Under the pieces are notes generated by a model that worked only from the letters and a program-made list of their open reading frames with translations, did not search any database and was not told the DNA's origin. Position numbers and translations under genes: made by a program. From NCBI GenBank assembly GCA_017421685.1, contig JAFOHW010000005.1:1-29925 (forward strand): DNA of 29,925 bases. The letters are read 5' to 3'. This stretch comes from Candidatus Saccharimonadota bacterium (GTDB lineage Bacteria; Patescibacteriota; Saccharimonadia; Saccharimonadales; Saccharimonadaceae). This document shows, piece by piece, positions 1 to 7,511 of the stretch. Position 1 is the stretch's first letter; every line of letters starts with the position of its first letter.

Positions 1-51
1 AAATCTTCTTTTTTAAATAAATCCAGCCTACTGCCCTAGTCCCATAAAATA

Positions 52-60
52 TGGTATAAT
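52..60 (+). promoter_or_regulatory. Extended -10 promoter of the tRNA-Pro pair
   Basis: TG-G-TATAAT, with the hexamer at 55-60 and the tRNA starting 8 nt later. If transcription starts 7 nt after the hexamer, the pre-tRNA has a 5' leader of only about 2 nt. No clear -35 is visible. The same TGN-TATAAT form recurs upstream of most genes in the window. Confidence 0.75.
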
Positions 61-68
61 ATAAATAT

Positions 69-145
69 CTGGGATTGGCGCAGCCCGGTAGCGCGCACGC
101 ATGGGGTGCGTGAGGTCAGGAGTTCAAATCTCCTATCCCAGACCA
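69..145 (+). tRNA. tRNA-Pro (anticodon GGG)
   Basis: A full cloverleaf is visible. The acceptor CTGGGAT (69-75) pairs with ATCCCAG (135-141). The anticodon loop ATGGGGT gives anticodon GGG, and the T arm is AGGAG-TTCAAAT-CTCCT. Discriminator A and CCA are encoded. It reads proline CCC/CCT codons. It is probably co-transcribed with the tRNA-Pro(CGG) 60 nt downstream, because no second promoter of the local type is visible between them. Confidence 0.95.
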
Positions 146-205
146 AAACCAGTGTCAAAGCATAGCACAATTAGTAGCGATTTAGTGTAGAGACGCTAAA
201 GTCGT

Positions 206-281
206 CAGGGTGTGGCGCAGTTGGTAGCGCGCAGCGTTCGGGACGCTGAGGCCGTCGGTTTAAGTCCGATCACCCTGACCA
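206..281 (+). tRNA. tRNA-Pro (anticodon CGG)
   Basis: The acceptor CAGGGTG (206-212) pairs with CACCCTG (271-277). The anticodon stem CAGCG/CGCTG holds loop TTCGGGA, giving anticodon CGG for CCG codons. The T loop is TTTAAGT. Discriminator A and CCA are encoded. A T-run follows directly, without a hairpin. It sits 60 nt after tRNA-Pro(GGG). Confidence 0.95.
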
Positions 282-304
282 TTTTTTATTGTCAAAAAGA
301 AGTC

Positions 305-333
305 TTGTAAAAACATAATATTTATCGTAAAAT
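305..333 (+). promoter_or_regulatory. Promoter of the two-hairpin small RNA (locus A)
   Basis: TTGTAA (305-310), a 17-nt spacer and TAAAAT (328-333). It predicts a start near 340, two or three bases before the first hairpin of the RNA at 340-413. The match to consensus is moderate, so this is a prediction. Confidence 0.45.
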
Positions 334-339
334 AATCTT

Positions 340-413
340 AACAGGCGATATCTGGAATCTCGCCTAAGGGTTAAAGTGCTATTACCATTCTATACGAATG
401 GTAATTCTTTTTG
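340..413 (+). ncRNA. Putative ~74-nt antisense small RNA, two hairpins (locus A)
   Basis: Seen: hairpin AGGCGA/TCGCCT (343-348 with 360-365), a short linker, then a perfect 10-bp hairpin (381-390 with 396-405) followed by TCTTTTTG. A promoter-like pair lies just upstream. The 3' third is antisense to the last 32 nt of the 24-codon micro-ORF on the minus strand (382-456), including its stop codon. The layout matches that at 25819-25890. Inference: a cis-antisense regulator of the micro-ORF mRNA. Alternatively it could be only a terminator with a fortuitous upstream hairpin. Confidence 0.45.
381..413 (+). terminator. Intrinsic terminator, plus strand
   Basis: A perfect 10-bp stem ATTACCATTC/GAATGGTAAT with a 5-nt loop, followed by TCTTTTTG. 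On the opposite strand the same hairpin contains the stop codon of the micro-ORF at 382-456. Confidence 0.75.
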
Positions 414-456
414 TTTTGGAACCAAATCTGAAAACTAGGTTTAATTCTAATTTCAT
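382..456 (-). CDS. 24-aa cationic micro-ORF, toxin-like or regulatory peptide (locus A)
   Basis: Translation from ATG at 456 gives MKLELNLVFRFG then SKTKRITIRIEW, stop TAA at 384-382. It has alternating hydrophobic residues (L3, L5, L7, F9, F11 and I-I-I-W at the end) separated by K/R, a beta-strand-like cationic pattern, with no transmembrane helix. The start is supported by SD AGAGGAG, 6 nt before the ATG. An upstream promoter (636-665) gives a ~170-nt leader with a 10-bp hairpin. The stop codon lies in the hairpin that terminates the convergent small RNA. No family is recognised. The shared architecture with 25865-25960 argues that it is real, but expression is unproven. Confidence 0.45.
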   Translation of the reverse strand: MKLELNLVFRFGSKTKRITIRIEW

Positions 457-546
457 TCTTGTTCTCCTCTTTAAGTTTTTGTTTTTACTTAATGGGGAGA
501 TAAATCCAAGCTATCCAGAATCACTACGTATAAATCCCCCCTTCCT

Positions 547-576
547 GGAGCGAACCATTGACTAACGGTTCGCTCC
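547..576 (-). promoter_or_regulatory. 10-bp hairpin in the leader of the locus A micro-ORF
   Basis: GGAGCGAACC (547-556) and GGTTCGCTCC (567-576) form a perfect 10-bp stem with a 10-nt loop, without a T-run on either strand, so it is not a terminator. It lies about 90 nt upstream of the micro-ORF start within the predicted leader. A GGTTCGCTC core also appears in palindromes near 7439 and 7651. Confidence 0.6.
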
Positions 577-635
577 TTCCATGGGAAGATCTATATTAAT
601 CGTAAACAAAAATTTTTCTACTCCAACCCGGGCGT

Positions 636-665
636 ATTATATACATACTTTATTTTTATTTTCAA
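636..665 (-). promoter_or_regulatory. Promoter of the locus A micro-ORF
   Basis: On the minus strand: TTGAAA (665-660), an 18-nt spacer and TATAAT (641-636). Start predicted near 629, giving a leader of about 170 nt to the micro-ORF ATG at 456. It lies just downstream of the helicase gene, which ends at 708. Confidence 0.55.
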
Positions 666-707
666 GCATAATTTAGGAAAAAATATAACATAAGTGTTTT
701 AATCTCC

Positions 708-2741
708 TTATCCTTCAAACACCGGTACATCCTCCGGAAACGGATCAAAATCATCGTCGCCAAAACCATCAAAATCACCAAATCCAGAATCGCTAAAATC
801 CGTAAATCCATCCCCATCTTCATCTCGATACCCAGAAGACCCATATGGATTATATCCTAGTTCAATTAAAAACCTTGATGGCATACAAAAATTTCGCGAC
901 CCGTAAGAATATCTCGAACCCGCATAAGTCAAAAATAACTTTCTCATCGCTCGCGTCATCCCGACATAAGCTAATCTCCGTTCTTCTTCTAAATCAGACT
1001 CATTCTCCGAAGCCCTCGAACTCGGAAACAATCCATCTTCCATCCCGACCAAAAACACAACTGGAAATTCCAGTCCTTTCGCCGAATGTATCGTCATTAA
1101 AGTGACTGAATTCTTCGCAGAATTCTCGTCCGCCGACGACATTAAACTTGCATCCGCTAAAAATTCATTCAAACCCTCATAAGCCAATGCATTCGAAACT
1201 AAAACTTCTAAATTCCCCATTCGTTCTTCAGAACTCGGCGTCCCATCATCGGTTAATTCTCTAAAATTAAAATATTCAATAACTCGCTTTATGGTTTCGC
1301 TTGGTAAATCGCCCTCCTTAACACTCTTTAAGAAATTAACCAATCTTAAAAATCCATTTTTTGCCTTTCCGCCTTTTAGAACTTCAGGTAAATCCGGATT
1401 AATTAAAGGTCGAGAATCGCTCATCGAATCCATTGCGTCAGTAATTTTAAGAAGCGAACTTTCCCCGACTCCCGACAAAACATTCGAAACAACTCGAGCT
1501 AAACTAACCTTATCCCGCTGGTTTATAATCAGTTTTAAAATCGCCAAAACGTCCTTTACTTCTTTTCGATCATAAAACCTAACCCCTCCAACAATCTTGT
1601 ATGGAATATGAAACCCCATTAACGCTTTTTCGAACGCATATGATTGGGCATTTGTCCGATATAAAATCGCAAAATCCGAATAGTCCGGATATTTTCTAGA
1701 CATATTCAAAATCTTTAACGCTACAAAATTCGCTTCCGCCGTCTCATCTCTTAAAGATTCGATATCAACCGGCTCACCTTTTCCAACTTCCGTAAATAAA
1801 GACTTATCAGTCCGAGTCTTATTTTCGTTAATAATTTTTTGCGACGCTTCTAGAATATTCCCCGTCGAACGATAATTCTGCTCTAATTTTATTACTTTTG
1901 CTCCTGGAAAATCTCGTTCAAAATTTAAAATATTTGTGAAATCCGCTCCTCGCCAAGAATAAATCGACTGCCAATCATCCCCAACGACGCAAATATTTCG
2001 TTTCTCCCCAACTAATAACTTAACAATGTTATATTGAATCAAATTCGTATCCTGGTACTCGTCAATTAAAATATGTTGGAATTTCTTCTGCCATTTTTTT
2101 CGAATTTCCAAATTCTTAGAAAACAATTCTAGCTCTCGAATCAATAAATCATCAAAATCAAGCGCTTGCGCTTTTGCTTTTTCCTCTTCATATTTTTTAA
2201 AAATTTTTGCAATATTTTTTTGATTCGGATAAAACGCGATCGCTTCATATTCTTCCGGCCCATTTCCTTGATTTTTTTCATTTGAAATTATCGACTGAAC
2301 CGATTTTGGTTTTAAATTCTTATTATCCGAAAGTTTTAAGTCTTTCATAACTCTTCGAATTAAAGAAACCTGATCGTCTGTATCATAGATTACAAAATTC
2401 CGATCTAGTCCAATCGCCTCTGCCTCAATCCTTAAAATCCTCACCGCAATCCCATGAAACGTCCCCATGTAAGGCATGAAAGATCGTGGGGGCTCTAACC
2501 CATCAGATTCGTTAGCAATCAGCTTCCATAATCTCCCCCGCATCTCCTTCGCCGCTTTATTCGTAAACGTTACTGCTAAAATATTGTTAGGCTGAACTCC
2601 ATGCTTAATTAAATTCGCAATTCTATGTGTCAGAGTTTTCGTCTTTCCAGATCCTGCACCCGCCAAAATCAACAACGGTCCTTCTAGAGTTTCTACCGCT
2701 TCCTTTTGCGCCGAATTTAAGCCCTCCAAAATACTATCCAT
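708..2741 (-). CDS. pcrA: UvrD/PcrA/Rep-family superfamily 1A DNA helicase
   Basis: ATP-dependent 3'-5' DNA helicase of repair and replication restart, 677 aa. All SF1A motifs are visible: the Q motif around residue 10, Walker A GAGSGKT (28-34), Ia TFTNKAAKEM, II IDEYQD (usual DEFQD), III GDDWQSIYSWRGAD, IV LEQNYRST, V TIHSAKGLEF, VI YVGMTRA. The C-terminal Tudor domain common in PcrA/UvrD is replaced by a ~40-residue tail (from about 635) very rich in D, F and G, a possible protein-binding or DNA-mimic tail. The start is fixed by TGA-TATAAT exactly 6 nt before the ATG, so the mRNA is probably leaderless. pcrA and uvrD cannot be told apart here. Confidence 0.93.
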   Translation of the reverse strand: MDSILEGLNSAQKEAVETLEGPLLILAGAGSGKTKTLTHRIANLIKHGVQPNNILAVTFTNKAAKEMRGRLWKLIANESDGLEPPRSFMPYMGTFHGIAVRILRIEAEAIGLDRNFVIYDTDDQVSLIRRVMKDLKLSDNKNLKPKSVQSIISNEKNQGNGPEEYEAIAFYPNQKNIAKIFKKYEEEKAKAQALDFDDLLIRELELFSKNLEIRKKWQKKFQHILIDEYQDTNLIQYNIVKLLVGEKRNICVVGDDWQSIYSWRGADFTNILNFERDFPGAKVIKLEQNYRSTGNILEASQKIINENKTRTDKSLFTEVGKGEPVDIESLRDETAEANFVALKILNMSRKYPDYSDFAILYRTNAQSYAFEKALMGFHIPYKIVGGVRFYDRKEVKDVLAILKLIINQRDKVSLARVVSNVLSGVGESSLLKITDAMDSMSDSRPLINPDLPEVLKGGKAKNGFLRLVNFLKSVKEGDLPSETIKRVIEYFNFRELTDDGTPSSEERMGNLEVLVSNALAYEGLNEFLADASLMSSADENSAKNSVTLMTIHSAKGLEFPVVFLVGMEDGLFPSSRASENESDLEEERRLAYVGMTRAMRKLFLTYAGSRYSYGSRNFCMPSRFLIELGYNPYGSSGYRDEDGDGFTDFSDSGFGDFDGFGDDDFDPFPEDVPVFEG

Positions 2742-2747
2742 TACTAC

Positions 2748-2756
2748 ATTATATCA
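2748..2756 (-). promoter_or_regulatory. Extended -10 of the helicase gene, leaderless type
   Basis: TG-A-TATAAT on the minus strand, with the hexamer ending 6 nt before the ATG at 2741. The predicted +1 is the A of the start codon. Confidence 0.75.
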
Positions 2757-2767
2757 AAATTCTAAAA

Positions 2768-4318
2768 CTAAATCCCGGTCAAAGGCGTAATATCAGCTCC
2801 TAAATGTCGGAGCCTAATCGCAAAGTTCTGATATCCTCGGTTAATCGTATAAATATTACGTAAAATCGAAGTTCCTGGCGCCGCCAACATCCCAATCAGA
2901 ATCACTACCGCCGGTCTTAACGCCTGAGGAGCAACTAATTCTGTTGGTCTAAAATTCGTCGGTCCCTCAATGTAAACTCTATGCGCATCCAATAATTCAA
3001 CTTTAACATTCAAATTTGCCAACTCCGTCGAATATACCGCCCGATTTTCAAATACCCAATCATGAATCAAAGTCCTCCCTTCTGCAACCGCTGCAATAAT
3101 CGAGAAAAACGGCAAATTGTCAATGTTAAGCCCCGGAAACGGCATCGGATGAATCTTGTCAACCGGCGCAACTAATTTAGATTTTTTAATCGTCAAATCA
3201 ACCAGTCTCGTTCTTCCGTTCGCCGAAAAATATTCTTCCGATTTTTTAAATTTCGCATTCATGTTCTTTAAAACTTCCAGCTCAATCTCTAAGAATTCAA
3301 TCGGCGCCCGCGTCAACGTAATTTCTGAATTTGTTACTAACGCCGCCGCAATAAACGACATTGCTTCAATCGGATCTTCCGAAATATTATAATCGACATT
3401 TAAATTAAAGTCCGAACGCCCTCGAACTACCAGAGTTGTTGTTCCGATTCCAGAAATTTTTACCCCCATCTTCTCTAAGAAGAAGCAGACATCCTGAACC
3501 ATATAATTCGGCGAAGCTCCAACAATCGTAGTTTTTCCAGGACATAATGCTGCCGCCATTAAAACATTTTCCGTTACCGTATCGCCCCGCTCAGTCAAAA
3601 CAATATATCTATCTTTTTTATCATGCAAAACTTTCTGATCAACACTAATTTCATAAAATCCACTATTGCTCTCTGCATCTACTTTAAGTCCAAAACTCTC
3701 TAGCGCCTTAAGATGAGGCTCAATCGTCCGCGTCCCTAATGAACAACCTCCTGCATAAGGAATTCTAAAATTCTCATATCGATGCAAAAGTGGTCCTAAG
3801 AACATAATAATTGACCTCGTTCGTCGTGCCGCCTCAATATCTATCTCATCGAGCTTCAATTCACGTGGTGATATAATTTCAAGGTCACGATGACGATTTT
3901 GCCAGTGACACTTCACACCAATCGACTCTAAAACTTCAATGATTCGATAAACTTCCTCTATTCGTGCAATCCTATGCAGAACTGTTTTACCAGTATTTAA
4001 GAGGCTTGCACAAAGTAGCCCCACCGCCGCATTTTTTGATGTATTTATTGTAATCTCTCCAGACAATTCCTTCCCGCCTCGTATCCTGAAACTTTGAGAA
4101 AATGAGTCATTTATAGAGAGAATTTGTTTCCCAAAAGCATCCGAAAGCTTCTTAATCATCTCTAGGGAAACATTTTGCCCGCCCTTCTCAATACGATGAA
4201 TGGCGGATTGCGAAGATCCGACCATGTTGGCAAGCTCTTCTTGAGTCCATTCTTTCTCAAGACGCATATGCTCAATCGTTTCTCCAATTACTTCTTGATA
4301 AGTTTTTGCCTTTGCCAT
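2768..4318 (-). CDS. murA: HTH-MurA fusion: XRE-type DNA-binding domain plus UDP-GlcNAc 1-carboxyvinyltransferase
   Basis: 516 aa, about 75-95 longer than usual MurA. Residues 6-70 form a Cro/C1-type helix-turn-helix (WTQEELANMVGSSQSAIHRI recognition region). From about 78 the MurA fold begins (FRIRGGKELSGEI). MurA transfers enolpyruvate from PEP to UDP-GlcNAc, the first committed step of peptidoglycan synthesis. Visible equivalents of E. coli active-site residues: Lys22-Asn23 in SKNAA (K95, N96), Cys115 in GGCSLGTR (C192, the fosfomycin target), Asp305 in NIDN, Arg397 in NIYTINRGY. The position usually DLRAS reads ALRPA. A leaderless -10 lies 6 nt before the ATG. It is divergent from pgk across only 51 bp, so the HTH could act there (inference). 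Confidence 0.93.
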   Translation of the reverse strand: MAKAKTYQEVIGETIEHMRLEKEWTQEELANMVGSSQSAIHRIEKGGQNVSLEMIKKLSDAFGKQILSINDSFSQSFRIRGGKELSGEITINTSKNAAVGLLCASLLNTGKTVLHRIARIEEVYRIIEVLESIGVKCHWQNRHRDLEIISPRELKLDEIDIEAARRTRSIIMFLGPLLHRYENFRIPYAGGCSLGTRTIEPHLKALESFGLKVDAESNSGFYEISVDQKVLHDKKDRYIVLTERGDTVTENVLMAAALCPGKTTIVGASPNYMVQDVCFFLEKMGVKISGIGTTTLVVRGRSDFNLNVDYNISEDPIEAMSFIAAALVTNSEITLTRAPIEFLEIELEVLKNMNAKFKKSEEYFSANGRTRLVDLTIKKSKLVAPVDKIHPMPFPGLNIDNLPFFSIIAAVAEGRTLIHDWVFENRAVYSTELANLNVKVELLDAHRVYIEGPTNFRPTELVAPQALRPAVVILIGMLAAPGTSILRNIYTINRGYQNFAIRLRHLGADITPLTGI

Positions 4319-4324
4319 ATAAAA

Positions 4325-4363
4325 ATTATATCATGTCATGAATATTTGTAAATATGCTATAAT
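4325..4363. promoter_or_regulatory. Divergent leaderless promoters of HTH-murA and pgk
   Basis: Only 51 bp separate the two start codons. Minus strand: TATAAT at 4330-4325, 6 nt before the murA ATG. Plus strand: TG-C-TATAAT, hexamer 4358-4363, 6 nt before the pgk ATG. Between them lies the inverted repeat ATATTTGTAAATAT (4342-4355), a possible operator for the XRE domain of the adjacent MurA. Confidence 0.7.
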
Positions 4364-4369
4364 TGTTTC

Positions 4370-5425
4370 ATGAAAACGATAAAAGATATAGATGTAAAAA
4401 ATAAAACCGTCCTGCTAAGAGCTGATTACAATGTCCCATTGAAAGATGGTAAAGTTGAAAATGACTTACGTATCCGCGCTGGTCTTCCGACCATAAACTA
4501 TTTATTAGAACATGGCGCAAAAAGAATTTACCTTATCTCTCATCTCGGTCGTCCCGAAGGAAAAGAAAATCTTAATTTTTCCCTTTCACCTATCGTCAAT
4601 ACTCTAAAAAAACTGCTCCCTAACCAAGAAATTGGTTTTTACCCACTACCAGTAGACTCTGAACCAATTAAAAATATCCCCGAAAAAGTTAAAATCGTCC
4701 TCTTAGAAAATCTCCGTTTTAACCCCGGCGAAGAAGAAAATTCTCAAGACTTTATTGGAAACATCGTCAAAGCAACAAAATCCGATCTCTATGTTCAAGA
4801 CGGTTTCGCTGTCGTCCATCGCGCCCATGCCTCGACCGACGCAATAAAAGAATTTCTCCCCGTCTATGCGGGATTATTAGTTGAAAAAGAAATTATCAAT
4901 TTAGGAAAAGTCATTAAAGACCCAGAAAAACCCGTTCTTGTTATTATTGGTGGAGCTAAAGTCGAAGACAAAGAACCTCTAATCGAAAAATTCTTGAAAA
5001 TCGCCGACAATATCGTTGTTGGTGGAAAAATCTCCGCCGACGGCTACAAACCTAAAAATGAAAAAATCTACGTCGCTGAAGATTTTGACGAAAATTCCAA
5101 AGGAGAAAAACTTGATATTGGCCCCCTCTCAACTGGAAAAATTACAGAATTAATAGCTAACTCAAAAACTATCATTTGGAACGGTCTTCTCGGCTACGCC
5201 GAAGACCCTACTTACGCGACTTCCTCTACCATCGTCGCCGAAAAACTTGGCGAAAAATCCGACGCCACAACCGTAATTTGTGGCGGAGATACGACTGGTT
5301 TTGTTGAAAATCTCATGAAAGAACATAAAAATCTTAATTATTCCTTAATTTCCACCGGCGGAGGCGCTTCGCTCGAGTTTCTCATCGGGAAAAAACTCCC
5401 CGGACTCGAAGCGATAAAAGATTAG
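4370..5425 (+). CDS. pgk: Phosphoglycerate kinase
   Basis: Cytosolic glycolytic enzyme making ATP from 1,3-bisphosphoglycerate and ADP. At 351 aa it is clearly shorter than the usual ~390-400. Motifs in order: RADYNVPL near residue 18, SHLGRP near 57, LLENLRFNPGEE, HRAHAST, IGGAKVEDK, WNGLLGYAE, CGGDTTGFVE and the C-terminal STGGGASLEFL. All core substrate-binding blocks are present, so it should be active. The length is lost from linker regions. The ATG lies 6 nt after TATAAT, so the mRNA is predicted leaderless. Its TAG stop overlaps the TAA stop of the convergent pyk at 5422-5425. pgk and pyk are the only glycolytic enzymes in the window. Confidence 0.95.
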   Translation: MKTIKDIDVKNKTVLLRADYNVPLKDGKVENDLRIRAGLPTINYLLEHGAKRIYLISHLGRPEGKENLNFSLSPIVNTLKKLLPNQEIGFYPLPVDSEPIKNIPEKVKIVLLENLRFNPGEEENSQDFIGNIVKATKSDLYVQDGFAVVHRAHASTDAIKEFLPVYAGLLVEKEIINLGKVIKDPEKPVLVIIGGAKVEDKEPLIEKFLKIADNIVVGGKISADGYKPKNEKIYVAEDFDENSKGEKLDIGPLSTGKITELIANSKTIIWNGLLGYAEDPTYATSSTIVAEKLGEKSDATTVICGGDTTGFVENLMKEHKNLNYSLISTGGGASLEFLIGKKLPGLEAIKD

Positions 5426-6855
5426 ATGCTCCTGATTTTTATTGTATCGGTTCCAAACTTATCTTTATCTCCAGAAACAATTACCGTTAATAAGTCTTTT
5501 TTACCTTCCCTTGTGTGCAAATAGCCAGCATCTTTTAATTCTTTAACTAAATCATATCCAAACCCTCTCGAATACGGACGTACAAATGCCGAATTTGCAT
5601 AAATTAGAGCGAGCTGGTTTGCGACTCTCTCATTCGACGTTACCGAAATAATCGGTACGTCCGGTCTCTGCGCCGCCATCGTAGTAGCTGTTACTCCTGA
5701 AGCGGTCTGACAAACAATCAAGTCAGCATTAATCCTCTCCGCTAATCTCGCCGTTGCGTCCGAAATCCCATCATAAACCTCCGACTTCTCGCCAATCGGT
5801 AACTGCGAAATCGTCGCAAGCCCAGAATGATTCTGTGTATAAAGAATTATCTTCTTCATCTCCTTGACTGTTTCTAGTGGATATTTTCCGTTTGCCGTTT
5901 CATCCGAAAGCATCACGACGTCCGTTCCTTGAATTACCGCAGTCGCAACATCCGAAGCTTCCGCCCTCGTCGGCTCCGGTTCCTCTACCATCGAACTAAG
6001 CAGTTGGGTAGCAACAATACATAACTTAGCATGCGCTCGACACATCGCAATTAATTTTCGCTGAATAATCGGAACAACTTCCGCTCCCGCCTCAACCGCC
6101 ATGTCTCCCCTCGCAACCATAATCCCATCCGAAACCTTTACAATTTCCTCTAAATGCTTCTCATTCTCAATTGCCCTCTTCGTTTCAATCTTCGCGATAA
6201 CTTTTGCGGTCGAACCATACGACAGTAAAATCTGCTTTAACTTCTCGATATCTCTCGCCGACTGAACAAACGAAAGCGAAACATAATCATAATCACACCT
6301 CGCTCCATACTCAATATCCGCTAAATCTTTTGGCGTTAAAATATCTCCTCCAAAATCCGTGTCCGGAAGGTTCAAGCCTTTTTTAGACATGATGAAGCCC
6401 TCATTCAAAACTCGAACCTTAATCGCCGTTTCAGAAACAATTTCAATAATTTCACATTTTATTTTCCCATCAAACATCGACAAAGGTTCGCCAATTTTAA
6501 CCTTCTCCGCTAAATTATACTGAACCGGGACAGTTAAACCTCCATCATGTATAAATTCTCTCGATTCAAGAGTTACCTCATCCCCAGATTTTAAATCTAG
6601 ATGATTATCTTTTAACTCCCCTAATCGAATCTTTGGACCCTGCAAATCCTGTAAAATCGCAACCGAACGGCCCTTCTTCCTCTGCGCCTCACGAATCCAT
6701 TTTATCTGCTGGTCTCTTTCTTCATTCGAACCATGTGAACAATTTAACCTGCAACCATTAACCCCCGCCATGATTATTTCTTCAATCATTTCTTTCGAAT
6801 TCGTCGCTGGACCAATCGTAGCTAAAATTTTTGTTCGTTTAAAAAGTTTATTCAT
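5422..6855 (-). CDS. pyk: Pyruvate kinase
   Basis: Converts PEP and ADP to pyruvate and ATP, 477 aa, usual bacterial length. Motifs: TIGPATNS, LNCSHGS (usual NFSHG, with C replacing F), LQDLQGPKIR, the catalytic-lysine block IAKIET, the metal/PEP-binding block MVARGDMAVE, PTRAEASDVA and MLSDETANGKYP. A C-terminal regulatory domain is present. The start is chosen at the ATG at 6855, with TG-A-TAATAT 7 nt upstream. It is divergent from the small membrane protein at 6901 and convergent with pgk, sharing the last bases of both stop codons. Confidence 0.95.
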   Translation of the reverse strand: MNKLFKRTKILATIGPATNSKEMIEEIIMAGVNGCRLNCSHGSNEERDQQIKWIREAQRKKGRSVAILQDLQGPKIRLGELKDNHLDLKSGDEVTLESREFIHDGGLTVPVQYNLAEKVKIGEPLSMFDGKIKCEIIEIVSETAIKVRVLNEGFIMSKKGLNLPDTDFGGDILTPKDLADIEYGARCDYDYVSLSFVQSARDIEKLKQILLSYGSTAKVIAKIETKRAIENEKHLEEIVKVSDGIMVARGDMAVEAGAEVVPIIQRKLIAMCRAHAKLCIVATQLLSSMVEEPEPTRAEASDVATAVIQGTDVVMLSDETANGKYPLETVKEMKKIILYTQNHSGLATISQLPIGEKSEVYDGISDATARLAERINADLIVCQTASGVTATTMAAQRPDVPIISVTSNERVANQLALIYANSAFVRPYSRGFGYDLVKELKDAGYLHTREGKKDLLTVIVSGDKDKFGTDTIKIRSI

Positions 6856-6862
6856 ACTATAT

Positions 6863-6894
6863 ATATTATCATAAGTTTAATTCTATGATAATAT
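6863..6894. promoter_or_regulatory. Divergent leaderless promoters of pyk and the membrane protein gene
   Basis: The two start codons are 45 bp apart. Minus: TG-A-TAATAT, hexamer 6868-6863, 7 nt before the pyk ATG. Plus: TG-A-TAATAT, hexamer 6889-6894, 6 nt before the ATG at 6901. Confidence 0.7.
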
Positions 6895-6900
6895 TAAGGC

Positions 6901-7353
6901 ATGAGACAAACTAAACGGAAAAAAAATTCTCGAAAAAAGAAACAGCCTTTATCCACGGCCCAAATCATTATTTTTACCGTTATTATTATCACAATCATTA
7001 CAGTTATAGTTTCAATTGTTATCATTCCCTTTCTAAAACCTGAAAATATCATAAAAAACGACACTGAAACCTTAGCTTCGAATTATTATGAGAACTATTT
7101 TTACGAAAAACTCACTTCGTCGAAAGATTTTTCCGGCAACGCCGAAAAAGTCCTTAAAAAATACAAAGAACGCGGACTTGCTATCGTCCGATTCCGCCAA
7201 CTAACTTCATACGGTTCCGGAAAATATCCAGATAAAGTTAAAACCATAAAAGATTCTTGCGACGAAAACCGTTCTTACGTTATCTTCTACCCTGAACCAC
7301 CATACGAAAAAACTTCATACCATATCGACTATTCCTACGCTTGTAATTTCTAA
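6901..7353 (+). CDS. Small membrane-anchored protein of unknown function
   Basis: 150 aa. Residues 1-16 are strongly basic (RQTKRKKNSRKKK), followed by one hydrophobic helix at about 21-45 rich in isoleucine. By the positive-inside rule the remaining ~105 residues would be outside the membrane. The outer part is rich in Tyr and Lys and has two cysteines (C120, C148) that could form a disulphide. No family is recognised. The extended -10 lies exactly 6 nt before the ATG. A tRNA-Glu promoter begins right after the stop. Confidence 0.75.
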   Translation: MRQTKRKKNSRKKKQPLSTAQIIIFTVIIITIITVIVSIVIIPFLKPENIIKNDTETLASNYYENYFYEKLTSSKDFSGNAEKVLKKYKERGLAIVRFRQLTSYGSGKYPDKVKTIKDSCDENRSYVIFYPEPPYEKTSYHIDYSYACNF

Positions 7354-7359
7354 GTTTTT

Positions 7360-7368
7360 TGTTATAAT
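7360..7368 (+). promoter_or_regulatory. Promoter of the tRNA-Glu region
   Basis: TG-T-TATAAT with the hexamer at 7363-7368, directly after the preceding gene's stop. The first tRNA-Glu-like sequence starts 17 nt later. Confidence 0.7.
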
Positions 7369-7385
7369 ATTATTAGAGCCATTTT

Positions 7386-7494
7386 GGTCTCGTAGTATAA
7401 CGGTAAGACACATCGGGTTTTCATCCCGACAACGCGGGTTCGCTCGCGAAGCGAATAGCCGTAGCGAAGCGAAGGCTAACTCCCGCCGGGAGTA
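7386..7494 (+). pseudogene. Interrupted tRNA-Glu copy with a ~36-nt insertion in the T loop
   Basis: It matches the intact tRNA-Glu (7512-7586) through acceptor, D arm and the TTC anticodon loop. The T arm GCGGG-TTCG is then split by about 36 nt before ACT-CCCGC resumes. The insert folds into two hairpins (TTCGCT/AGCGAA and TAGCC/GGCTA). The 3' acceptor strand CGGGAGT pairs poorly with GGTCTCG, the D stem has a mismatch and no CCA follows. This is a tandem duplicate made non-functional by a palindromic insertion. A T-loop insertion is not a usual tRNA intron position. Confidence 0.8.
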
Positions 7495-7511
7495 TAAAAA
7501 ATTAACAATTT

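Noticed and set aside
7386..7494. Functional tRNA-Glu with an intron
   Set aside because: The insert is in the T loop, the acceptor and D stems have mismatches and no CCA follows. It is too short for a group I intron.
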